Shown in pieces: positions 56,492 through 64,000 of a stretch of DNA of 64,000 bases. The position numbers and the translations under genes were made by a program. The stretch comes from Tuctoria greenei. Its lineage: Eukaryota > Streptophyta > Magnoliopsida > Poales > Poaceae. The DNA lies in the NCBI GenBank assembly GCA_036927565.1, contig JAYESD010000010.1, forward strand, positions 114,792,866 to 114,856,865. Reading direction: 5' to 3'. The number at the start of each line of letters is the position of its first letter. Positions within the stretch are counted from its first letter, which is position 1. The notes beneath the pieces were generated by a model. The model ran no database searches, was not told the DNA's origin, and saw only the letters and a program-made list of their open reading frames with translations.

Positions 56492-58543
56492 TTATAATCC
56501 AAAAATTTTAAAGTCAAGTTGAGATAGAAGAGTATAACGTCTAGATAAAGCATCAGCAATAACATTATCCTTTCCCTTTTTGTGTTTAATGACATAAGGA
56601 AAAGACTCAATAAATTCCATCCACTTAGCATGCCTACGGTTTAGTTTCCCTTGACTCCTAATATGCTTTAGTGATTCATGATCAGAATGGATAACAAATT
56701 CTTTGGGCCACAAATAATGCTGCCATGTTTCTAAAGTTCGTACAAGAGCATATAATTCCTTATCATAGGTAGAATAATTTAGAACAGGCCCACTCATTTT
56801 CTCACTAAAATATGCAACAGGTTTTCCTTCTTGTAACAAAACACCACCCAATCCAATCCCACTAGCATCACATTCAAGCTCAAAAGTCTTAGAAAAATCA
56901 GGAAGTTGGAGAAGCGGTGCATGCGTCAACTTATCTTTCAGTATGGTAAAGGCGTTATCTTGTGTGGTGCCCCAAGAAAAAGGCACCCCCTTCTTCGTAA
57001 GGTCATTCAATGGAGCAGCAATGGTGCTGAAATCCTTCACAAAGCGACGATAGAACCCAGCCAGCCCTAGAAAGCTCCGCACCTGTGTGATGGTCTTTGG
57101 TACAGGCCACCCCCGAATAGCCTCTACCTTGGCTTGATCAACTTCAATTCCCTGTGGAGTAACAACATAGCCAAGGAAAGAGACTCGATCCGTGTAAAAG
57201 GTGCACTTCTCAAGATTACCAAATAATCGTGCCTCACGCAAAGCATTAAAAACAGCATGTAAGTGATCAAGATGTTCATCCATGGATTTGCTATAAATCA
57301 ATATATCATCAAAATACACAACAACAAATTTTCCAATGAATGCACGCAAAACCTCATTCATTAATCTCATGAAGGTGCTAGGTGCATTAGTTAACCCAAA
57401 AGGCATGACTAACCACTCATATAAACCGAACTTAGTTTTGAAAGCAGTTTTCCATTCATCTCCTAGTTTCATGCGAATTTGGTGATAACCACTACGCAAA
57501 TCAACTTTTGAGAACACAATAGCACCACTCAATTCATCAAGCATATCATCTAAGCATGGAATGGGATGATGATATCGAATGGTTATATTGTTGATTGCTC
57601 TACAATCCACACACATACGCCATGATCCATCCTTTTTAGGTACTAGAATAACTGGAACAGCACAAGGACTAAGAGACTCACGTACATAACCTTTGTCAAG
57701 TAGTTCTTGTACTTGGCTCTGAATCTCCTTTGTTTCTTCTGGATTTGTCCTATATGGTGCACGGTTGGGCAATGAAGCACCGAGAATGAGGTCAATCCCT
57801 CGAAGTGGTGGTAGTCCGGGTGGTATTTCACTTGGAAACACATCAGAATATTCCTGCAAAATGTTAGCAACAGTAGGAGGCAAAGAATGTTGCACATCGT
57901 AAAGGGAAATCAAAGCATCTTTGCATACCAAAGCATAGGCAACAGAGGTGGAAGCAATCAGTTCATTAATATCAGATTTTGTAGCAAACAAGCATTTTCC
58001 CTTCAGAGATATCTCATTTTTCTTATTAAACACAGATTTGGCATTGTTATTGTTCTCAATGTTAGCATGGTCCTGATATTTAGTTTTCCTAGCTCTAGCA
58101 ACATCATCTTGCACAATAGCTTTAGGAGACATAGGATGCAACACAATTTTGTTATCGTGGTAAAGAAAAGAATACTGATTTGATCTACCATGATGCATAG
58201 AATGTCTATCAAATTGCCAAGGTCTTCCTAGCAGAATATTACAAGCTTGCATAGGCACAACATCACATTCAACGACATCCTTATATGATCCGATAGTAAA
58301 ATTGATTCGCACAAGTCTAGTTACCTTTGCCTTACCGCTGTTGTTTAACCATTGAATGTAATAGGGATGTGGGTGTGGTTTGGTGCTTAGTGCGAGCTTG
58401 GTCACCATGTCACTGCTGGCCAAGTTGTTGCAACTACCTCCATCAATGATCATGCGGCAAGATCGCTCTTTGACGACACACTTTGTTTGGAATAATGTGT
58501 GCCTTTGATTTTGTTCTGCTTTCTCCATTTGTGCACTAAGCAC
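56492..58543 (-). pseudogene. pol: CRM protease, reverse transcriptase, RNase H
   Basis: An uninterrupted 683-residue frame between two premature stops. Protease: CRMIIDGGSCNNLAS (about residues 29-43). RT: NRAPYRTNPEETKEIQ, SWRMCVDCRAINNITI, FSKVDLRSGYHQIRMK, LVMPFGLTNAPSTFMRLMN and the intact catalytic box VVYFDDILIYSKS. RNase H: ECDASGIGLGGVLLQEGKPV, STYDKELYALV, HSDHESLKHI and GKDNVIADALSRR. The frame is closed by TAA at 56492 where integrase should continue in frame, and preceded by TAG at about 58544. RT itself looks catalytically intact. Confidence 0.92.
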
Positions 58544-58546
58544 ACG

Positions 58547-59944
58547 CTACACAATGAGACTATCATAGCGCGCTGCATCTTCTGCACCAATATGCTCTTC
58601 TTGATGTTCATTGCTACCTGCATAGTCAGCTGCAAGCAAAACACATGTATCGTCATCAAAATCGCTAGCAGATGAGTACTCACCGTCATCTTTAACAATT
58701 AGAACACGTTTGCTTGGGCAGTCACGCTGCACATGGCCAAAAACCTTGCACTTGTGACATTGAACGTCTCTAGATCGTCCGGTAGATGCTACGGAAGAAG
58801 CACTCTCGGTGGGCTTTTCGGTGGTCTTTACTGCTGAGCTAGTGGAAGAAGCACGTGGCTTGTTGCTGGAAGAAGAAGGTGCTGCCTGACTTTGTGAAGA
58901 AGATGGCGGAGAAGCACGCCCAGTCGAAGGAGTAGTCGTGCGTGGTTGCCATGAGCTAGTTTTTCCTACAGAAATATTAGTTCTAGAGCTAGCTCGTCGT
59001 CCCTGCACTTCCCTTTCAGCTTTACAAGCAAGATGAAACAAACGGGTAACATTATTGTAATCTTTATAAGCAAGTATGTCCTGAATTTCACGGTTTAAAC
59101 CACCCAAAAATCTATCCATAGCTGGTTCCTCATCCTCGTCTAAATTACAACGCAACATACCCATTTGTAATTCCTGAAAATACTCTTATACACTTTTAGC
59201 TCCCTGTCTCAATTGTTGTAACTTATTTAACAGATCACGTGCATAGTAAGAAGGAACAAATCTAGCCCGCATGAGCCGTTTCAAAGCATCCCAAGTTTGT
59301 GGTATGTTATTAGGATTTTTCTTGCCATGTTCTATCCACCAAACAGAAGCAAAATCAGTAAACTCACTAGTGGCTGCTCTAACTCTTGCGTTTTCAGGAA
59401 ACTCATGACATGCAAATTTTTTATCAACATAAATCTCCCAAGTAATATATGCATCAGGGTCATATTTACCATCAAAATGAGGTATCTTAAATTTGATCTT
59501 GTTAAAAGTATCTTCATGATTGCGTACCTCACGCCGATGATGTCCACCTATGCCTTGACGGTTGCGTTGTAGCCGGCGCCGTGGCCTAGCTTCCTCATCT
59601 TCCCCAATCTCCGTATCTGCAGAATAGTCATCTTCATTGTCACATACAATACTAGGAGCATTGCTCACCTGTCCATCTGCGGTGCGTCCACGATCCCTCT
59701 CCTCAAGGCGCTGCAGGATGGCTCCAATAGAGGTGTTCAATGTTTGAATGGAACTATCCAACGTGCTGATTTTGGTGTTGGTGTCGATCTGCATATTTTC
59801 CAATTGACCAAGGCGGTCACTGGTAACTCGAAAATCCTCATCAAGCGCTTCTATGTGTAGCCGCACTTGGCGTTCGAAGTGTTGTATAATTCCCCGTGTG
59901 CGAGGTGAATGCACGTCTTCATTTGTATTTGCTCCTCCTGCCAT
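58547..59944 (-). pseudogene. gag: CRM gag with one premature stop
   Basis: Likely start MAGGANTNEDVHSP at 59942-59944. A coiled-coil-like stretch (RLGQLENMQIDTNTKISTL) and acidic/Arg linker precede the capsid domain (KIPHFDGKYDPDAYITWE, FACHEFPENARVRAATSEFT, RFVPSYYARDLLNKLQQLRQ). TAA at 59186 interrupts it; the same frame continues MGMLRCNLDEDEEPAMDRFL, GLNREIQDIL, a Ser/Thr-rich region and zinc knuckle CHKCKVFGHVQRDC. A TAG after DSLIV separates it from protease in the same frame, so gag and pol were one frame. Confidence 0.88.
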
Positions 59945-60390
59945 GGTTAGTAGAAAAAAATCCAATATGAAAGGGTAACGTTATCCCTAGCTACAAAGGT
60001 GCTGGTGGAGATAACTCGCTCACTCTCAACCTGTTCAATCAAGCTCTTACCTGTTCTTACAAAGCTCAACAAGAAGGTGATGGCAACCAGCAAGTAATGA
60101 ACAACTTCAAGAGCAGGTGTCAATCTATGGCTTTAGGTGGCTGAACTAGCACAAGGAGCAAACTTTCACCACGTTAATCACAACAAGCTGAACAAATATT
60201 CTACGACAGTACTGTGCTGATCTTAGTCTAGACCGTACTAGAGACGCGAGCCGAGACACCAATGTCGTCACCAAAAACACCCCAAACAACAATCTGATTT
60301 TTTTCTTTTTTTTCGTTTTTTTTTTGTTGGGGTGGTCACCCAAACTCTCTCTAGATGGAATCAGGAGACCCTAGAACAAAATTTGCACAT

Positions 60391-60537
60391 GCGGCTTTTG
60401 ATCTTGCACTTGCCTTTTTTTTCTTCTCTAATTGCTTGTGGCTTTTGTGCGGCTTTTGATTTTGCACTTGCCTTTTTTTTTCTTCTCTAATTGCTTGTGG
60501 CTTTTGTGCGGCTTTTGATTTTGCACTTGCCTTTTTC
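60391..60537. repeat. 58-bp tandem repeat in CRM leader
   Basis: The phrase gcggcttttgat(c/t)ttgcac followed by a T-run and tctaattgcttgtgg starts at 60391, 60449 and 60508, giving about 2.5 units of 58-59 bp. The T-run length varies from unit to unit. Confidence 0.88.
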
Positions 60538-60544
60538 TTGTTGT

Positions 60545-60852
60545 CAAACTCAAATTACTAATCTGACTCAAACTCGAAGTAGCAATCTGATTCGAACTCG
60601 AACTAGTAATCAGACTCAAACTCGAACTAGCAATCCGACTCAAACTCGAAGTAGCAATCTGATTTGAACTCGTAATCTGACTCAAACTCGAACTAGCAAT
60701 CCGACTCAAACTCAAAGTAGAAATATGATTTGAACTTGTAATCCGACTCAAACTCGAACTAGTAATCCGACTCAAACTTGAAGTAGCAATCTGATTCAAA
60801 CTCAAACTAGTAATCCGACTCAAACTCGAACTACGAATCTGACTCGAACTAG
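60545..60852. repeat. ~24-bp tandem repeat in CRM leader
   Basis: Roughly thirteen degenerate units of actcgaactagcaatccgac, with longer super-units alternating aactag and aagtag forms. It is probably a fast-evolving leader minisatellite. Confidence 0.85.
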
Positions 60853-61090
60853 GTGATCGAATGTGACACGAACTCGAAACTCTAGTGGTGCAAAACTAAA
60901 GACCAGCAACTTGACGCATCGAAGCAACCATGAACTCAACAAGTCTTGACTAAGTGGATAAAGTAAAAGGCACAATGGTCTAGGAATAATGGAAAAAAAC
61001 AGATCTGGTATTTTTTTTGGGCTTTTTCTGGACTATAGGATGATAACAGCGGAAAGAAAAGTAATGGTAGCACTCTCACCGATTAACCTT

Positions 61091-61102
61091 GCTCTGATAC
61101 CA
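61091..61102 (-). other. CRM primer-binding site
   Basis: The minus strand reads TGGTATCAGAGC, two bases from the 5' LTR: exact complement of initiator tRNA-Met 3' end. Confidence 0.9.
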
Positions 61103-61104
61103 CT

Positions 61105-61972
61105 TGATAGGATCTTGGTTCCCGATCTTTCGATGAGAATAGGAGGGTTCGATTTGTGGAGGAGAAGACGTTGGCGATCCGACTACACCGTCCCCAAGAC
61201 GATGCGCCTTAGCGATCGTACACCGACTCCGAAGTTGTATTGATCTTGCTGGCGCACAATCAACCTGACCACGAGGGCCTTTGTTCCTGCAAGCAATCGA
61301 AGAACACGCAAGAACAAGAAGAACAAGCACTTATCTGTTGAATCAATCTAAAGTGTGGTTCTGGATACAAGTAGACGGGCGATCTAGTCGACACGCGCGT
61401 GTACAAGGAAACAGCAGAAGCTAACTTACGAATAAACAAAAACCCACCAGCTAATGAGGGCGGCTGCTACTATTTATTACCTCCCTAGGATCGTGAGAAA
61501 CCCTAATCACGAGTCCCTAATGGACTCCAAATGATACATGGGCCATGGGCCCAATTTTGGTGATGCAGCACCCTGGACAGAAAAAGGTCTTGGTATTAAA
61601 ATAACTATTGCGACCGACAAAGAATAGATATGGACATGAGGTCAGATCCGTTCGAAAGTAGACTTGATAATCTTTCCAGGAAGTACTTGAACGCCCAGAT
61701 CGGAGTCCGTATGAAATCGTGGTGGCCGTCACAATTTGGTGCTGTTCTGCTGTCCAAATCCCGTCCGCGCGAATTCCCTTCCCATTGGCTCCTCTCCATT
61801 GTTCCTAAGCAAAACAAGAAAGCACGTAGTTCCACGGTCTATATAAGATGGACATAAGGCCAAGAACGAGTTCACCTCATAGTTTAGTTGACGTGCACGA
61901 GCGCGAGTGATCGGACCAGAAACCGGCAGCTGAGTTGGTGTGGATGTATCGAGGGTGTTGATGTCCTCATCA
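61105..61972 (-). repeat. CRM element 5' LTR (868 bp)
   Basis: Partner of 54378-55245. The pol-tail frame is longer here (to about 61730) because the one-base deletion of the 3' copy is absent. It is followed by target copy GTATT (61973-61977). Confidence 0.92.
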
Positions 61973-61977
61973 GTATT

Positions 61978-62335
61978 CACCATTGACATGCTCATTAATA
62001 TCTAACCTAGGCTATGTATATGTATATTAGAAGAATTGTAGGAGTAACTACCCAACTTTTAGTCTAATCTCCATTAGGACCCATTTACCCTTAGAAAAGA
62101 TTGCTTAGGTGTGTGTCACACTACCCATATTATCAACTTACCCCTGTTTTGATAATTGATTAGTATCCCATAGCTGATCATAGAAGTAGTGTCTACTTTA
62201 CTCCATTGCCCTCCTTTAGGATAAATACAATACCCTTGGGAATACTCTTGGGTGAAATGCTACACGATAGTTTTCGTGCGCTTGCGGACCTCATCTCTTA
62301 CTAGAGATGATCTTTGACGTTAAGAAACATCAACA
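61978..62335 (+). mobile_element. Athila LTR, second part
   Basis: This continues 53225-54377 after the CRM element and ends ACATCAACA, the inverse of the TGTTGA start. It is followed at once by an Asp-type primer-binding site, so this LTR serves as a 3' LTR for sequence on its left and a 5' LTR for what was on its right. Confidence 0.82.
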
Positions 62336-62344
62336 AGCATTTCT

Positions 62345-62362
62345 AGCGCTGTTGCCGGGGAT
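62345..62362 (+). other. Athila primer-binding site (tRNA-Asp type)
   Basis: TAGCGCTGTTGCCGGGGA differs at two bases from TGGCGCCGTTGCCGGGGA, the site usual in Athila and Tat elements, nine bases after the LTR end. Confidence 0.78.
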
Positions 62363-62392
62363 GATTTGTTAATGATTCTTAGAAGCTGTCAA

Positions 62393-62929
62393 CAATAAGT
62401 AGTGTTGAATATCTCGTAGACCCACAGATTCAAGAGGTAGGCAGTAGGTGGTGACAGTCCTATCTGTCTTTGTAATCCTCCATGTTCGGCTATGGCACAC
62501 GCTCTTTGCGGGAGTCATCCTAGTGTTGCTAGGGGTAAACCCATGTCTTATATGTTGAACAACTTAGCATGAGAATTCACTATTTATATGATCATTAGTA
62601 ACTAATTTAGGCTATGCATATGTATATTAGAAGCACAGTAGAAGTATCTACCTAACTCTTAGCCTAGTCTCTCTTTACCTCATTTACCCCCCTTTAGGAT
62701 AGAATGCTCTTGTGTGTGTCACACTACTTCCAATTATCATTTATCTATCCTTGCTAGAACCCTACCTAGACCAACCTAATCTCTCCATTTGATGATTGTT
62801 TTGCTTCCACCTAGCCTTCCTTTGGGAGAATATAAATGACACCCTTGGAATATTCTTTAAGGGAAAATGCTACATCGATAATTTTCGTGCGCTTACGGAT
62901 TATTATATGTGACGTAAGTAATGTCAACA
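62393..62929 (+). mobile_element. Truncated Athila LTR, right part only
   Basis: It aligns with 54186-54377 plus 61978-62335 (e.g. gtaggcagtaggtggtgaca, gaatact/ttcttt, ttttcgtgcgctt) and ends ATGTCAACA. Only about 30 bp of internal sequence lie between the preceding primer-binding site and this fragment, so nearly all of an Athila internal region and about two thirds of its 3' LTR have been deleted. No primer-binding site follows. Confidence 0.82.
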
Positions 62930-63014
62930 GAACCTTACCTAGGTAGCACGGGGAGGCGATGGCGGCATCAACGCTCGGCGGCGGCAAGGTGGGTAACGCA
63001 ATGCGGCACAAACG
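62930..63014. other. Spacer between Athila LTR fragment and CACTA terminus
   Basis: 85 bp, GC-rich in the middle, containing no recognised feature. The 3-bp target site of the CACTA element (ACG, 63012-63014) can only be tested against the right end outside the window. Confidence 0.5.
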
Positions 63015-63059
63015 CACTACAGGAAATGCGCAAAGAAATGTCAACCTTGTAGCCGTTGG

Positions 63060-63445
63060 TAAGCTACAGTAACTGACGTCTTCAGACTAAGAACGTCGGC
63101 CTACCGACCGCCATAACCGTCGAATCCAGATCGACGTTCTTAACGACTTAGAGTCATCGGGACTGACGGCTTTAATGCCTTAAAGTCGTCGGGCGTCTTT
63201 CCCCAATACCTTCACTGCGAAAATGCAGTATGGACGTCGGTCGCATTAGCCTGACAGTCTTAATGTAATAAGGTTGTTAGCCCGCTGGTCTCGACGCTTT
63301 TTATGCACTATAAAGTCGTCGAGGCCGACAGCAATATAGGTGCCACGTATGCGCTCTAGTGGACCCATAGCCATCGGTTTTAGGTTTAAACCGACGGCTT
63401 TAAGGCACATATGACCTTCGGTCAGTGTACACCGACGGCCATACT
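63060..63445. repeat. CACTA subterminal repeats
   Basis: Short motifs of the type CCGACGGC(C/T) and their complement GTCGTCGG, often with tttaa(g/t)gc between, recur in both directions at irregular spacing of about 20-50 bp. Such arrays bind the accessory transposase protein in En/Spm-like elements; binding here is inference. Confidence 0.7.
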
Positions 63446-63686
63446 GGCAATTTTGTAAAAAAATAATCGCGGCCGGTTTCCCTCCCTCCCCGGGTGGGAA
63501 GCCTCCATTTATACAGATTCTTCACACATATAAACAGCATAATGCAAATAAGTTTCAGCACATTCTTCATACAATGCAATTAAGTTTCATACATCAACAA
63601 CACATATAAACACATTCTTAACAATGCAAATAAGTTCCATACTAAATTAGTCCAAGAGAAAGGCAACATAAACACGATTATGAAGA

Positions 63687-63788
63687 TTAATCCGCTTCCA
63701 TGTCATTGTTTGAAGCTCCACCACTTGCACCTCTGACGTTCAAATTGAGGAAATCATCGCAACCAGGAGGCGTTACATTACCGGAACC
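63687..63788 (-). CDS. Terminal exon of a CACTA-encoded protein (partial)
   Basis: On the minus strand a 3' splice site (tttctcgtag) at 63789 opens an exon of 33 codons plus stop: GSGNVTPPGCDDFLNLNVRG followed by a Gly/Ser/Asn-rich tail ending MEAD and TAA at 63687-63689. It lies just inside the subterminal region, where the transposase or accessory gene of a CACTA element ends. The upstream exons are outside or not recognised in the last 210 bp. The product is not identified. Confidence 0.5.
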   Translation of the reverse strand, partial: GSGNVTPPGCDDFLNLNVRGASGGASNNDMEAD

Positions 63789-64000
63789 CTACGAGAAACA
63801 AATAAAAGTTAACTTTGCATTAATACATACAATTCATATGTCTCATTCTTTCTAAAATTCACAAATGCTCAACTCACATGTGTAATTGACTTAAAGGTAT
63901 TACCAACTATATAATTGAATAAGTCGCTAAGTATTGCTCAAACTAAATTACATTTTCATTAGAGCTAATGATTTAGTAATCATACCGTTGCGGCGTCCGG

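Larger units (their letters stand above)
59945..61090 (-). other. CRM untranslated leader
   Basis: About 1.1 kb between gag and the primer-binding site, with two short tandem arrays (60391-60537 and 60545-60852) and T-rich runs. The Ser-rich open frame across 60428-60823 is produced by the repeat and is not a gene. Confidence 0.75.
54378..61972 (-). mobile_element. CRM-lineage chromovirus, structurally complete
   Basis: 7595 bp with 868-bp LTRs at both ends, target duplication GTATT (54373-54377 and 61973-61977), iMet primer-binding site and polypurine tract. The LTR start TGATGAGGACATC, RT sequence (YRTNPEETKEIQSQVQELLD) and a pol frame that runs into the 3' LTR fit the CRM/CRR clade, known for centromeric members. 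The LTRs differ by about 20 substitutions by my hand count (roughly 2.3%), so insertion is fairly recent. Three in-frame stops and a frameshift make it non-autonomous. Confidence 0.82.
63015..64000. mobile_element. CACTA-type DNA transposon, left end; continues beyond window
   Basis: The terminus reads CACTACAGGAAATGCG, the CACTA-superfamily signature (CACTA plus A-rich inner bases). It is followed by some 390 bp of GC-rich subterminal repeats and then the last exon of a minus-strand gene, so this is the 3' end of the transposon. The other terminus is outside the window. Confidence 0.8.

Noticed and set aside
60428..60823. 131-residue Ser-rich repeat protein on the minus strand
   Set aside because: It is produced by a ~24-bp minisatellite whose period is divisible by three. 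No start context or homology is seen, and it is inside the untranslated leader.
1..64000. CRISPR arrays, bacterial operons, origins or rho-independent terminators
   Set aside because: All content is eukaryotic transposable-element DNA. The tandem arrays have degenerate units without spacer structure.
1..64000. Centromeric satellite arrays, which CRM-type elements might predict
   Set aside because: No tandem satellite of about 150-180 bp was seen. The only arrays are short and element-internal.

Overview
The window is transposable-element DNA from a plant nuclear genome, almost certainly a grass (Poaceae). I see no host gene, tRNA gene or functional rRNA gene. The grass call rests on recalled similarity of the protein domains and LTRs to grass repeat families: Tekay/Del and CRM chromoviruses, a Sirevirus, Athila and Tat fragments, a Cassandra-type LTR, an RTE LINE, a hAT non-autonomous element and a CACTA terminus. 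The density and nesting suggest heterochromatin. The CRM-type copies make a pericentromeric position possible, but no centromeric satellite is present. Family names are from memory; no database was searched.

Layout, left to right. 1-813 is a CRM-like LTR cut by the window edge. 814-6460 is an older Tat-like/unclassified background: a 70-bp minisatellite and a minus-strand coiled-coil pseudogene. It is split by a 2.8-kb solo LTR (2111-4935, target duplication CGGCA/CGACA). At 6461 starts a second LTR of the same family ('LTR-X'), the 3' LTR of a minus-strand Tekay-like element ('element B'). That LTR is split by a complete Tekay-like element ('element A', 7039-35903, duplication ACCAG, 4.5-kb LTRs). 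Element A is split by a Sirevirus-like copia element (16405-30050, duplication ATGAG, 1.8-kb LTRs). The Sirevirus 3' untranslated region is split by an RTE LINE (19242-22628, 14-bp duplication) whose 1040-codon endonuclease-reverse transcriptase frame is unbroken. This is a four-level nest with each insertion footprint readable.

Element B resumes at 35904. Its internal region (38125-49543) is not one gag-pol but three partial copies joined head to tail without LTRs between them, including a clean 2142-bp tandem duplication. A hAT-like element (39184-40026) interrupts the first integrase. At the far right the leader and a perfect tRNA-iMet primer-binding site abut not LTR-X but a 282-bp LTR of Cassandra type carrying a 5S-rRNA-like segment (49544-49825). 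This is the most interesting junction in the window.

From 49826 the strand changes. There is a Tat integrase tail, an Athila-like gag-protease lacking reverse transcriptase, a TATA-bearing spacer, an Athila ORF remnant, a polypurine tract and an Athila LTR (53225-62335). That LTR is split by a near-complete CRM-lineage chromovirus (54378-61972, duplication GTATT, 868-bp LTRs). After the Athila LTR come its primer-binding site and at once a second, truncated Athila LTR (62393-62929). The window ends in a CACTA-type transposon (from 63015) with subterminal repeats and the last exon of a minus-strand gene.

Nearly every LTR-element frame is broken: two reverse transcriptases have lost a catalytic aspartate, and the CRM element has three premature stops and a frameshift. 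Only the LINE looks possibly capable of coding for its own mobility.
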